A stretch of DNA of 64,000 nt. Source: Brienomyrus brachyistius (lineage: Eukaryota > Chordata > Actinopteri > Osteoglossiformes > Mormyridae). A model generated the notes under the pieces. It had not been told where the DNA came from. It saw only the letters and a program-made list of their open reading frames with translations, and made no database searches. The stretch's first letter is position 1; every line of letters starts with the position of its first letter. The stretch lies in contig NC_064551.1 in NCBI RefSeq assembly GCF_023856365.1, forward strand, positions 1,444,501-1,508,500, in the 5' to 3' direction. The position numbers were made by a program, and so were the translations under genes. This document shows, piece by piece, positions 27,208-40,626 of this stretch.

Positions 27208-28017
27208 ATAACATTCAAAAATAAGTTAAAACAATCTACCAGTGACAACGACACTTAGAGACATTCGACTTGTAAAGATGCACCATAAATAAAACTTGAT
27301 TTGAAGGTGTGACTGTTTTGGGGCGTAATATTGTTGTGGCGCAGGGAAGGAGGGAAGGAGGGTAGGATGAGATGGCATGTCATGTCTGAGAGTGGGAGAG
27401 TTCCCAGCCAGAGAGCACTCAACACTTCAGCCTGCTAAATTCACACTCAGCCCTCCGCCCTCGGATTTGAGCCGACTCAGACCAGGGGTGTTAAAGATGA
27501 CGTCCAGGGAGCTTTTCAGCCTGTCATCCATTTCACTTGCGGTTCACCAGGGCAGCTCTAGCAGGACAGACATGTGGAGAAGCGACTTGTTGGAAAGGTG
27601 TCCAATGACGGTCCTCGGCTGACTAACCTCTTCTATATGACCCCCATTCTGCTGCCATTGTCTGATGCTGCAGATTGCATGGCAGATTGCTTAATTACAC
27701 ACCTGTATACCAGCAGTGGGTGTGGCTTATGTGGCCCACTCCTGTAATTACTACCCAATACTTTTAGTGTATGAATGGCTGTCATCATCACCCCAGTTTG
27801 ATCCACCACTTTCTTTACTATATCATCTCTCCCTTCCTTCTTCCACTACACAGAGGTTTTTCTACAGTATATTCCAAAGGAGACGGGTGCCAATAGCAGA
27901 GTATTTACTGTTCAGGTTATTTATTTGTTCAGTTTAGTTTAAAGTGTCTCACTGGCACGCATAATACTGAAAATCCCCACAGACTGGTGCCATCATGGCG
28001 AGTAATACACAGTGGGT

Positions 28018-28086
28018 GAAGTCCCTCTGTTTCTCCCTCCCTTCATCCCTCTGTTTCTCCCTCCCTTCATCCCTCTGTTTCTCACT
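28018..28086. repeat. pyrimidine-rich tandem repeat, about 24-bp unit
   Basis: The unit cctctgtttctccctccctt followed by catc occurs nearly three times in a row. Confidence 0.85.
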
Positions 28087-28224
28087 GTTTCTCATATTCT
28101 CTCCCTCTCGTTATCCTCCCTTTATCAGCCTTTTTTTCCCTGTCATGAGAAAGTGTGACTGCCTGTGCTTGTGAGTATGCGTAAGTGTGTGTGATGTGTG
28201 TGACGGGTGTGATGTGTCTGCGTG

Positions 28225-28335
28225 CGTTTTTATAATTATTACATTGTGGGGACCAGATATCCCCAAAATGCGGTAAAAAAATGTATTGGTTTTGCCCATA
28301 AAAATGAATGGAGAGTCCCCATAAAGACATGAATA
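28225..28335 (-). mobile_element. dispersed repeat related to 33,050 and 62,205
   Basis: The motif cattgtggggaccagatatc is the reverse of tggtccccacaatgtaatac at about 33,230. It is followed by the typical AT-rich stretch with gagtccccataaag. This is a partial copy. Confidence 0.55.
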
Positions 28336-30515
28336 CATTGACTTGTGTGTATGATGTGTGTATGTGCATGTAATGTGGGTATGAAGTTCACACACATCAC
28401 ACACTCCAGGACCCAGCCTACGCAGCATGCTAGTCTAGCGGGTAAGTCACATGACAAAAGGGTCACGTAGCAGCGTCCCTGGAGTCCATCTGTTGGGAGG
28501 CAGGTAGGTGTGAAGGAGCGTCTGGCTGCAGGGACGGGGACTCATAGCAGAGCAGACTGCAGCTGCATGCAGGCCCATAAAGGCCAGTTTGGTGTTCAGA
28601 ATAACACCCCCATCACCTGCCCGAAAAAGCAGCACGTAGAGCAGTACACCCTAAAGCAGCCCCGTAAAAGCTCAGGGCTGTCACAGTACGCAGGGCACGG
28701 GCCAGGGAAGCAGGCGAGGACAAGGAAGGATCGGGGAATAAGGGCTTCGATGGGCACAAGGAGAGGCATACGAGAATCGTAGTAACAATACAATGACAGG
28801 ACTAAGGAAACATGTTCTGACTGGACTTAAATACACAGAACTAATGAAAACAACTCGAAACAGCTGGTAAACAGGGAATTAACATGAGGTTAACGGGGAG
28901 ACAGGAGGATCGGACGAGCAGGGCATGACAAGGGCTGCCCACAGAGCCCTGTGAAATCATTGTTTACATTTATTTTGATCTGTTTCAGATTTTAAGATTT
29001 TTTTTCCACCAAAAAAAATGAACTGAAAAAAATTGCCTTTAAGGAGACAACGATTTAGTAGTTTGCAGAGTACGACATGTCATGCTCTGTCTCTACTGCC
29101 TGTATCCACTTTTGTCTCCTAAAGGGTAATTGTTTTGGGTCGGAAGATTATAAAAACTTTGTTCTGGGTTCTGGAATATTAAGGGTATTAGGTCAGTTAA
29201 AATAAAATTGAAGCATATATATATATAGCAGGTCGGATAGGAGGTCGGATATCATTTTGTCTTTATTAATAGTTTAATTAACATTAAACATTTATTAATT
29301 ATTATGTTTTGAGTTGAGGTCAGGTTGAATAAAAGCATTGGCTGAGTTTGGGTCACTTGTGAATGGACCCACGATTCTGTGATTCCATCTGCGTCTTCCA
29401 CATCACAGAAATCACAGGGCCCTAAGCCTCAGGCCCATTCAGGGGCCGGTTCCAGGCAGCGTGTGCAGCCCATGAGCGCCGTCTTCCACGGGCCATAAGG
29501 GGCAGATGCTATCTGCTGGAAGAGGCCTAATCCTGCAATTCCTTAAGCCCGCTGACCATTAATAATTAACACACCGTGGTGCTGCCCTTTCAGAGATGGT
29601 ACCCTGCCCACTTTCCCTCCCTTGATCACTCTCTCATTTCAAATTTGTTCACTGTTCCCTATATATATATATCTATAATCCAGCCCTACTCAGTAACCAG
29701 CTGTGTTTCCTATGGCTCTGCCAACATCTCATGCTGATGTTTGTATTAATATGTACTGATATATTAATTTTTCAGTACTTGCCACCTAAACTTCCCTTCA
29801 GCCTCAGCTAACACTGCTCAATCTGGTGCATGGACTTTGGAAATGTAATCACAATTAAGAATGCAGACCACAGAGCTTCTCCTTGGCAAAGAAGATCACC
29901 CACTGAGTTAGAGCCTTCCAACCAAGGAGACCCACCCACCCAGAATCCTCCTCCTGCCTAAAAAGCTCAGACAAATGCCCCTGCACACAAGGAGAGGCAG
30001 TGCACCAGTGTCATCTCCTCCATACTGCAGCATCCACAGGCCTGCAATCCCAGCGGTCCTGGCTAGCCATAAACAGCCTGCCCATGGAGACCTCTTTCAG
30101 GCTTCCCCCTGCCACTACTCCTGCCCAAGAGTATCGGGCAGAGGCCCACAGTCCACCCTCAGGCCCACAGCCCACCCTTAGTCCCGCCAAACAGTACTGG
30201 GCAGAGGCCCACAGCCCGCCCTCAGGCCTGCCCATGTGAACACCACGTGACTCCTATGGTGCTGGAACAGCCAACTCGCTATGCGAATGAACTGGCACGG
30301 GTGAGTTATCTGCTCTACTCAGAATGACTGCAGCCGGAGCCTGACCTGATGACCTGTGGGGTAAAAGCACAGCAGGGAACCAGCAGGTTTACCAGGTCTA
30401 ATCCCATGCAGTGAGGGGCAGGTCACTACAGTAAAAGATGCCACTTTACAAATATCATGCTGTTTGGGACAGAAGCATTGCCTAAGTAACTAAATAAAGA
30501 AGAAGCACTAAAGGT
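28336..30515. other. intergenic, no gene recognised
   Basis: It contains short AT repeats (about 29,212 and 29,660) and a degenerate repetitive block of cagaggcccacagcccgccc-type words at 30,130-30,235. No gene is supported. Confidence 0.4.
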
Positions 30516-30796
30516 CACCACAAAGGAGACACTCCAGAGGGAATTCCTACCCGCTACAGGGCACCACAAAGGAGACACTCCAGAGGGAATTCCTACCCGC
30601 TACAGGGCACCACAAAGGAGACACTCCAGAGGGAATTCCTACCCACTACAGGGCACCACAAAGGAGACACTCCAGAGGGAATTCCTACGCACTACAGGGC
30701 ACCACAAAGGAGACACTCCAGAGGGAATTCCTACCCACTACAGGGCACCACAAAGGAGACACTCCAGAGGGAATTCCTACCCACTACAGGGCACAC
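30516..30796. repeat. 46-bp tandem repeat, six copies
   Basis: The motif caaaggagacactccagagg recurs at 30521, 30567, 30613, 30659, 30705 and 30751, exactly 46 bp apart. Each unit carries gaattc. Copies differ at one or two sites (cccgc, cccac or cgcac). The array is young. Confidence 0.97.
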
Positions 30797-31427
30797 ACTC
30801 ACACAGGTATGTGCAGGGGGGGTTTTCATCCAAAAGACTGGATGTGTCCCTTTTTGAAGTTCTCAGTGCGCATCTTCAATAACCGACATTCAAAATTACC
30901 CCCCACCCTACCGATAGGATAATGTACCCTACGTCACGCCCCCCCCCATTGGAGTGTCTACCCTCTACACATCTTTGCACTGCACGGCACTGCACTCACA
31001 TGCTCAATCTCACACAATAAGGGGAATGGAGACAGTTCACCCTCTCCGTGTGTTTTTGGGCTGTGGTTGGAAACCAGAGCAGCCAAAGGGAATCTGCATG
31101 GGGGGGGAACATGCAGACTCCACACACAGAGATAGGTAATAATAATAATTGTCATACCCGGCTCGTATGATCCTCATGTGTGCCACGCCCCCTGATTATC
31201 CACGTGTGCTTCCCTGATCGTTCCCAGCTGCGTCTAGTTATTTTTGATCAGTCTTGTCTAAGTCCAAGTCTTGCCTGTGTCCCTTGTCCGTCATTGATGT
31301 TGTCAATGCCAGTGTTCCGTCCTGCCCTTACCTTCCCCAATAAATCCCCGGTTTCCCCGATTACGCTTGCCTTGCCTGTTTCCTGCCTACCTGCCTGCCT
31401 GTGCGTATTACCCGCGCCATGGATCGT

Positions 31428-31430
31428 GAC

Positions 31431-31467
<37 letters not shown>
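31428..31467. repeat. (AAT)n microsatellite at a SINE border
   Basis: About twelve ATA/AAT units directly precede the SINE that begins at 31,468. Confidence 0.95.
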
Positions 31468-31468
<1 letters not shown>

Positions 31469-31834
31469 GGGGCAGCATGGTGGTGCAGTGGTTAGCACTG
31501 TTGCCTCACACCTCTGGGACCCGGGTTCGAGTCTCTGCCTGGGTTACATGTGTGTGGAGTTTGCATGTTCTCCCCATGTTGTCGTGGGGTTTCCTCCGGG
31601 TACTCCGGTTTCCCCCCACAGTCCAAAAACATGCTGAGGCTAATTGAAGTTACTAAATTGCCCGTAGGTGTGCATGTGTGAGTGAATGGTGCGTGAGTGT
31701 GCCCTGTGATGGGCTGGCCCCCTATCCTGGGTTGTTCCCTGCCTCGTGCCCATTGCTTCCGGGATAGGCTCCGGACCCCCCGCGACCCAGTAGGATAAGC
31801 GGTTTGGAAAATGGATGGATGGATGGATGGATAA
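31468..31834 (+). mobile_element. full-length GGATGG-tailed tRNA-derived SINE
   Basis: This is the best copy in the window. The head ggcagcatggtggtgcagtg has an A-box-like tggtgcagtgg; the B-box-like segment is gggttcgagtctctg; the body is tgtgtggagtttgcatgttc, then ctgtgatgggctggcccc and gggataggctccggacccc; the tail is ggatggatggatgg. Such elements are common in fish genomes. I do not assign a family name. Confidence 0.92.
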
Positions 31835-33019
31835 TAATAAATTTCAAGCCCAGCCACTACAAAAACAGAACCAAGCATTAGCACATTACATAATGTGATG
31901 AAACACATAATATATCATTTCATTTCTTCCTTATCATTTCCAAGGCATTTCACCATGAATTAACCTCAGATAAACATTTAGCACAGGGTGTCATATTTGG
32001 CTGCAAAACTCATGTGGGGACATATTACCGATGGCCGAGTGCCATCAGATCTCGTGCTGCTCGTGCAGAGACGACGGTAGCAGTGGAGAAGTGCCAAGCC
32101 GGTGCAGTGAGCGTGCCACACGTCCGGGGTCTTGGCTGTGTAGGTAGCGGTCTGTGACTCTACCTCACTCAGGTGCGTCAAAGGCTCCGTCTCTTAAGTA
32201 AGAAGTGAGAATGAGCTGCTGACAACACCTGACTTAGCTGAGCAACGGTAAGAAACAGCCACCACATCTGCTATGGCCAGTAGGCTGTGTAGCGGCTATG
32301 AATCTAGAGTGCTCTGCATATTGAGCTGAGAAGGAATTACCCGGAAGGCTGTCAGTTATATCAATAGACACTATGTCTAGATAAAGAGGTAAATTTTACT
32401 GTTATTTACATGTTATTTGCTTGGGTAAAATGTATCAGCTAAAAAAACATAGAAACAGGAAAGTTTAGGGTTAAAAGATAAAGTTGGTTTATTCCTGGCA
32501 ACTTTGAATGTGTGAAGCTCTTTTACAAAAGTACATTTGTACTCAAAAATGAAGTAAAATACATCACATTCAACTTAATATATTAAATGTCTATGGAACT
32601 TAACAATGAGTCTGTGTTCGCTTTATTATTTAGCAGATTTTTTTTTTTTTAACTAATGTTTCATTTAATGCATCTGTAACCAAAATGAACTATTATAAAA
32701 ATGCGGACCTGAGAAACAATCTGTCAAAGAGAGACAGAAAGTTAAAAATATTTCATACTGCAGTGATAATCCAGGCTACAGCATCCGATGGACAGGAGGC
32801 CTGAAACTGCTGACATAAGCCGCAGAAAAATGCCTTAAGCTCTGCAGATCTGCACTGGACTGGACCACAGAAAGAAAAACTTTCCTAAGATAAACTTTCC
32901 ATTGTCACGTTTATGAAAAGTGATTTGTAATTTAACACAGAGAAAGTCATGAACAATAATTAGAGTAATACAGGTTACTTTCCTACCACTCAAAGACATG
33001 ACAGCTTAAACCTCTGTTG
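31835..33019. other. intergenic, no gene recognised
   Basis: AT-rich sequence with no supported exon or RNA gene. Confidence 0.4.
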
Positions 33020-33043
33020 CGTGTGTGTGTGTGTGTGTGTGTG
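33020..33043. repeat. (GT)n microsatellite
   Basis: About twelve GT units, bordering the dispersed repeat that follows. Confidence 0.95.
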
Positions 33044-33044
33044 G

Positions 33045-33265
33045 TTTGTCTTTAATGAACCACATCTATGGCATAATCCAAACCCAAATTATGCCAACCT
33101 TAACTATAAAGCAACCAAGCAAAATGCAAGACTTTTGGCATTCACAGATTTTTATAATACTGAAGTTGTCCTTGTTGGGACAAAAAAAAATCTTCAAAAT
33201 AACAGGTTTTTATCACATTGTATGGACATTTGGTCCCCACAATGTAATACATACATGATCCACAT
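33045..33265 (+). mobile_element. dispersed repeat shared with 62,205-62,465
   Basis: The words caaccaagcaaaatgcaaga, cttttggcat, cacagatttttataa and aacaggtttttatcacattg appear in the same order as in the copy at 62,205. It ends tttggtccccacaatgtaat. The family is not identified. Confidence 0.7.
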
Positions 33266-36200
33266 GCATGCACTTATACACTCACACACACGCTGCGTGC
33301 TTGATATAAGGCAGCATGTGTGTAGGTATACATTTTCTCCACCATGACAGTCAGATGTAATGTCAGGTAAGATCCTGCCCCCCAGGTCCCTCATAAAAAT
33401 CTATAGCCCGCAGCTTGATTAGCTAACGCTAAATGCATCACCTGGCGTGACCCCCCAGAGGCGCTGGACGGATCATCAAAGGCACGACATTAGGGCCCCG
33501 CGGGGGGTGAAAAGAGCAGCAGAGAGAAGAGGAGAGGAGCGGAGCGGAGCTCCACAGAGAAGGGCGTCCCCCCCCAGGGGTGACATCCGCCCACCTCTGC
33601 AACTCTTTCATGAACCTTCAGGGAGGGCAATAGTTTAGCTCTTACATGGAAAAAGTAAGGAAATTCTTTTGAAATTCTCTGTACCAGCATGACTAATCAG
33701 CTAATGGCTCCGACACTAAGATACCCGCACAGCCATATGCCTGCACAAGCACCCTCACCTCCTGGGTGAAGATAAGAATGCAGGTGTAAGGAGGAATCAC
33801 GCTCACTTCTCATCGGAGACGCCAAGCCCTCACTCCGCCGTGTGAAACTGTTGCTTGCTTGCCGCCACTGGCAGCTTCGGCGACTCCTCGCTTTTCTAAT
33901 CGCACATGAGAAACACTGGCTTGCTGCCCAGTGCAGCTATCTGTGAACAGTGGACTGAGAAAAAACGGACCAACGAAAACATGAGCAACAGTCACTGAAA
34001 AATCTAACTCTGAAGGCGTTTCCTCGTTTTAGGTGGTTCAGATAGCGACGGACAAGAGGGGACTTTTTCTGTGTCACCTGACGCACAGGCCGTCCTACGA
34101 CATGACGCATGACGCTACAGCTGTGTAGGGCAGAACGGCTCGGGCTGTACTCTGTGCTGATCACGGTCCGCATGGATTCACTGGCAGATTCAGGGGGCCG
34201 AGCACTTGACATACATTAGAGCTAGTCCGGTGGGGGCCCCAAGGTGATATTTAGACAGGGTGCCCAGAATTTTTATGTACGGTCCTGGTGCTGGTTAAGC
34301 TGAACCTGAACTCCTGGACCCAGCCCCCCACCCCCCAAGACCTCAGCAACAGCCTCCAAGAGGAAACAGATTAACCATCTTCGCTGTCACTTCAATGACA
34401 TGGATGGGGCCCTGAAAAAACACCCTGCCCCCCCTTTCTCACCCTGTTTCACTTCATCCCCCCCCATCAGGCCCATTAGGGAGAGACTGCTGCACGTGAA
34501 GGTCGGGGGGGGTCAGCACTGAGGACGGGGCCTTGCCAAAAGGTCGAGCAAGCTGACAGCACCCCGCCCCACCTCCCCTGTGGGCTCTTAATCTGTCAAG
34601 GCGGCTCCAGGCCTGCCGCTTCGCTAACGTCTGCCCAAACTTGCAAGCAAGCATTTACCCAGCGGGCCAGGAGTGACAGGCAGCCGCTGGGATTACGGAG
34701 GCAGCTGCACGCATTTTGGAGCGCGGACATCCTGGCAGGGCGCACCGGCATTAATGCGGCCGCGAACGGGGCGTGTGGGCGCCAGCACATTCTGTCTAAG
34801 AGCGGCCGACACTCCAGCCTCATTTCACGTCCTGTCCCACCATGGACGGCACATTCTTCGGCAATAGCTCATTATCACTCCTCATGAAGGACATGCGAAG
34901 GGCATGTGGGAGATCACTCTTTGGAAGACGGCCCTGACACACGAGGGCACTCAGAAACCCCTGATGCAGGGCATTCTTCATGGCTAAAGGTACCGTTTGT
35001 GGATATAAACTGCGGTTTTTGCAGTGGAGAACTGAGGTGAAGTGCAAACACTGAAATGCAGTGTCAGTGTGCAGCACATTCAAACATAAAGCGTCTTCAG
35101 TATCAGGGATGGGTTAATCCACACTTTTTCAGTTCCGATCCGATGCTGATACACAACTGCCGATACCGATACAAATTCCTATACAAGAACTCTTTTTACA
35201 TTCATATTTTAATATAATAAATATATATAATATATATTTATACTTTATGTGTTATTAGACATTCATCTAAAAGTGCATTTTACTGCATTCAGGACGTTTC
35301 TCTAAGAATGATCTGCGTTCCTTTTACACCAAATACGGCCTTTGACAAAAAGACCAGTTTTATTCATTTTAATATTTAATTAATTCGACACGTCTCAGAT
35401 TGTACTGTCACTTTCCAGCCCACATTCAATTTCTACTCTACATTTCTCTTCTATTGTATATTTCCTGTATTTTTCTTTATTATTTTTCTATTTCTATTCT
35501 ATTCTTTTAACTTACTCCTTATACTCAGTCTCCTACTCCTTTGCGCTGTACACCAGGACAGGAGGAAACACATTCACACAGTGCGCTGACGAAAGGACAA
35601 TGGCAATAAACCTTTGAGTCTTGATAAACCGATACTGAACATCATTTAAACAATCCATTACCTTATACCTTTATATACAATAATATGCAAATTGTAACAC
35701 AGCTTACTATTTTTTACCTTGCACATATTTAACTTTAACATTTATTACCTCCCATCCTGGTGCCGTTGTCCCAAAACACTTAATGGAGGTTTAGCAACAT
35801 TACAGCTCAATTTTACTGACGCAATTTATGAAGCTGGGCTCAATTTCACTTCCTACGGCCTGATTATGCAAGTGGATTTCTAGGGCAATGATCTTATTCT
35901 ATGGCTCTCAGAGACAGACGCTAACTTTTTTATCCTCCTGAAATTCGTGGCTAATGAACCGACTAAGCTCTGTGTTTTTTTTTCAGTCAGGGCCAGTGAC
36001 TCTTTAAGGGTTCATTGTTTAATTTTTCTCTCACGAGACTGGCCACCAGTGAGTAAAATATACCAGAATTTTCCCCCGAGGACTCTGGTTATTTCAATCA
36101 GCAGCTGTGCAGAATTTCAGCTCACACTGAACACACATGTGCTCACACGCATAGTGAATGCACATCACAAATGTCCTCTGGGGCTCCAAGGCGATTAACA

Positions 36201-37369
36201 CCTCCTCGTTTGCTGTAACTCTCCACGAGGGTGCAAAGGCAATTAGCGCCCACTAAATTGTGTTAAACTTCTATTCTGGCTTAAAGACTATTACTGTTTA
36301 ACAGCAGGCAACAAGCAAAGTTAGACCATTGGGTTCTCCGCCACCTGCAACTGTATTTGTTTGCTTCAAAACATGACCTGATACACATCAAGCACGTGCA
36401 GAAACATACTGTAAAGGAATATACCCAGATAAGCAGCAGTACCCAGATCCCTCCTTCACGTAATGATGTACAGAGACACGGGGGGTGACGATCTGGTTTT
36501 ATGAACCACGGAAGCCACTGCACTGTGACACACGTCTGGACAGTCTCGCAAGCAGTTTTGCCGGAAGGAAAAAGTAATCACCACGTTAAATGCCCTGACA
36601 AGATATGGAGTAAAGGCAATCCAGCTAGTGGGAAAATAGAAGGGAGCAGTCTGGAAGGATCCCAGCTGTCTCACTGGGTTTACCAGGAACTAACCCACTA
36701 GGGGGAGGGACTTCCTGTTCAGGTAACAACTTACCCCAGGCCAGCTTACTTCCAACAGGAGACACTGAGTGCATTTTGGCAGGTGTCGCCACATCATGAT
36801 TGGAGCAGGGGCCTGTGATTCACCTCCAGCACATGAACGCACTGAGAGCGGCTGCGAGTTCCAGTCACTAATGAGCGGCAGCACATGGCATGATCGCAGT
36901 GGGCAGGAGCCCCGTCTAGCACTCCGCCCTGTCTGCAGCCACACGGATGCTTGCCAATCGACTCAAAGATCTGTGCTTCTTGAAATGTTTTAATCACTTT
37001 GTGTGGGTTCATGCTTTAACATTCAAAGAAGGAGATTAAAGAAGGGAAACATACTGAGATGCAGCTGCTGCAAAGCGGACATGGACGCATTCACAGAACA
37101 TCAGCGATAACGGGCACAGATCCATCATTATTCATCTACTGACTCATTTGTTTGTTTAGCAGAAGCTGCAATATAAAATGGGTAGTTTTTACTGGATCTT
37201 CACTGAGGCGGCTTCTGTTGACGCTACGTCGCTGATCCCCTACCTGGGAGGTCTTTCCACACAGGTCCGCAAACCTTGGCAAAAGCAAGAAGGTCTCTTG
37301 GACTGCTGCCCCTCGTCCGACTTCACAGGACCCAGAGCATCACACATTGGCGCCTGCTTCTGTACGCCC
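33266..37369. other. intergenic, no gene recognised
   Basis: GC-rich blocks at 33,440-33,600 and 34,470-34,830 look non-repetitive but give no exon signature. Near 35,110-35,190, ttccgatccgatgctgatac resembles the end of a fish DNA transposon. The remainder is AT-rich. Confidence 0.4.
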
Positions 37370-37462
37370 GTATGCACTGTGCGCTCCCGTGAGCACTGTG
37401 CGCGCCCGTATGCACTGTGCGCTCCCATGAGCACTGTGCGCGCCCGTGAGCACTGTGCGAAC
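37370..37462. repeat. about 20-bp tandem repeat
   Basis: The unit gcactgtgcgcgcccgtgag, with a ctcccatgag variant, repeats four to five times. Confidence 0.9.
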
Positions 37463-38638
37463 CCTGGGCCACTTTATGCCTGAAAAAGAAATGTTAAACA
37501 AGGATTATAGCTACACAATTTTGAGTAAAATATGAAGCTTGATTTCAACCTCATCATTAATCGAGGTTTTCTCTTGCAATTCTTGAACACATTTGTTCAT
37601 TATTATTTTGCATTGCATATTGTCTTTTTGAAAATGGAACCAACAATATGTACAGATTCTCCACATATCTGTTAACATACTAATACTCCCGGCCAATATT
37701 TACATTTTATAAACCTTTAAAACTGGCAGCACCAGAGCTACTGACAACTACTGAAATAAGGGAGATGACAGCATTGATCGATCAGCCATTTTCTGTAATG
37801 GAATTATTAAATATGGCCCATAGATCAACCTTTCGTTTTCCACAGTGCAAAACAAAAGACATTAATAAAATCTACCGTAATTCCGCTAATCAGCACTGGC
37901 AAGCACATGCAGTTTCATGTCCTGTGCACCAGCTCAGGCCCTTGGTCTGCTCAATACAGATCTTGACAAAGCATATTCCTGTACAAAACAAAATGTGGGG
38001 GAGGGATCCTAACACAAAAGGGGTCAAGGCCCCTTTAAAAGGGCTTAACCTGCAGCACAAAGCCCTGCAATTTTAACCCAGCCGTCCAATTAAAGCCAAC
38101 ACCCTCAGGCTTCGAAATCCACACATCTAACCCTATTAAAAGCCCTCAATCAATCTGTCCATTCTGTGCCAGCTGGGTTCTATTGATCGAGGTGCAGGTA
38201 TGGAGCCAATGATCAATCAAAGTGGAAATGCCAAAGTGCCCAAACCCTTCCCCACACACTGCTCTTCCTCCCACGGTCTCACATTAATAGTGTTAAGGAT
38301 ATGTGATATGCGTCTCTCTGCGTTTCACAGTCATTGAATTATAAGGCTCAGATGTACATAAAGTGTGACCTATGGTGATTAAAATGTCACAGGAACAAGT
38401 AAAGATTGTGGTACTTCGGCCAATTTAGCGGCTAAACTGAGCCATCCTGCATTTAGCATATCTTCAGAACATGTAACCAGTGAAGAGTGGACTTGTGGCT
38501 CTGTGGGCACTGATGCCTCACACCACCAGCAGTGGGGTTCCAAACCTGGGGCGTCCTTTTACGTCATCTCATGCTAGACACCAAGAAATGCATTCAGATG
38601 ATCTGATCTGCTTAATAGGAACTTGCAAGGTTGTACAG
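37463..38638. other. intergenic, no gene recognised
   Basis: No exon or repeat family is supported. Confidence 0.4.
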
Positions 38639-38797
38639 CAGGGTTGCCCAGTTCTGGTCCCAGAGGGCCAGAATCCAACACAGTTTGCAAACATACCTTA
38701 ATCAGCGAATTACCCGGTTTAATGGGTGTGTCTGAGCAGGGAAATCGGCAAACTGTGTTGGATTCTAGCCCTGCAGGACTGAAACTGGGGAACCCTG
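38639..38797. mobile_element. palindromic hAT-like miniature element
   Basis: Long imperfect inverted termini face each other: cagggttgcccagttctggt at the left and the reverse complement of aaactggggaaccctg at the right. A second inner pair is aatccaacacagtttgc and gcaaactgtgttggatt. Eight-base flanks ttgtacag and ctggacag match at six positions. It is non-coding. Confidence 0.75.
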
Positions 38798-40626
38798 CTG
38801 GACAGGCACACATTCAATGACATTTATACAGCTGAGTATTAAACAGAGCTGCACGAAATCACATTGTGATATTACATCGCAATATGTGACATTTCTGCAA
38901 GAAATACTGTGATATTTTTAGTATTAAAAAAGGAGATGAAATTTACCATAAATAAACTATAGCCAAATAGAAGTTGTTGTTATCTACCAGCAGTGTGTCA
39001 AATAAGTTGGCACTGTTGCCGTGGGATATGTCAACAAGACACAAAGCAGTGCCGACAAACGCAATGCGATTATTCTGCATGCACACATCTCAGTCACGAT
39101 TCTGAAACGATATCATGCAGCTTTTTTTAGTATATTAACTATAATAATGTAGCTTAAATATCCTTGTCTCAATCTTTGTAAACTTCTTTGTATTTCAACC
39201 AAAAAACAAGGATACCATGCCATGCAATGATGTCACTTGTTGGAGAACAGTGCCCTCACAAGCTAACGTCCTCAGTGTCCCAGATCTGGTCCCCTCTGCC
39301 CTTCCCCCATGAGGAGATAACAGTCCCTATGGACACTGTCACTGTCCACATGCCACTCAGGTTGGAAGTCTGACTGGTTTCCATTCCCTGACCTGCCTGT
39401 TACTCACAGATGTCTTCCTTTCAGTTCCTTAGTCACAGTACCCCTCATTCGACTCTCATGCATGGTCTCCTTGCCGAAGCAACATCAACAGTCTATTATC
39501 TCAGTAATATCAGTGTCAGTTTATCGCTTTACCCCCTTTGTCAATCAACAGAGCATTGCTAGGCTGGCATAAGACAAAAGCACTGCCTGCATGGCGTGAA
39601 TACCAGCGCACAATAACACACACGCGAGGCAATGCACGGATGGAGGGGAGACAGGCACAAGTAGTCACGCACATACACACAACCCACGCACAGAAATGTG
39701 TGTCCAAACAGGCCCGACCCCATTCACGGCTCAAAAATGGCAAATAAATGGCGGATTTGTATTTTGGCTACAAGCAGCTTATCTAATTGAGGAGTGAATG
39801 ATGGCAATGATTGGAAAACAATAGGAATCCAGAGTCCCTCATGTAATAGTGAGAATGCCAAAGCCGAGCCCCAGACATTTAATCAAATCAACAGAAGAGT
39901 TCACAGGCCTGACTGCCTGCTCCACCATCTGCGGTCCATCCTCTCCACTCCTGCTCAGGAAATCATCAGCAGTCTAACTTTGCAGCTCTAGCTGCCCTGC
40001 CTGAATCTTCAAGTAACAGATGCCACTTATCTGTGGTTTACATGAAAAATAATTTAAAAGCATGTGTAACTCATTAAATATACATTCCAGAGAGAAATTA
40101 TACACAGCAATCCTGGTGCCTGATTTTCGGGTACTTACATATGGTAAACATTAATTAATCAATTAAGCACAGTAAGACATTACCAACATTAAATTCAATA
40201 ATAACAAAGTACAAAGTATAATATTATAAGGTACTGTACTATCTCTCTTATTCTCGAATGAAAGTTATTTCGGTGGTTTAGCCTAAATATCAAGACTATA
40301 GAGCAATGAAAAAAATCGCGTATCAATGATGACGAAGCAATGAAAATCATGCTTTTTATACCCCTCAAAGGAAGGAGCAATGAAAAACATACTGCTGCCC
40401 ATTTTACAATGAAAATTACTGGACAGTCTACCTGTACATAACCTGTAATGAGAAAATTGCGTCTTTTTTCAAATATATCGTAGCCTGTTGTGGGTACTCA
40501 CCGCTTTAAAAACCGTTTATTTAGGAACTTTCCAATTTTTCGCACCGCGGTAAACCGCGGATACCTGGGTCCCGCTGTATCTACTAAAAGTACAGTTTAC
40601 AGGAGGACCTTAATTTGATGGTATAT
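38798..40626. other. intergenic, no gene recognised
   Basis: AT-rich sequence without a supported exon. Confidence 0.4.
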
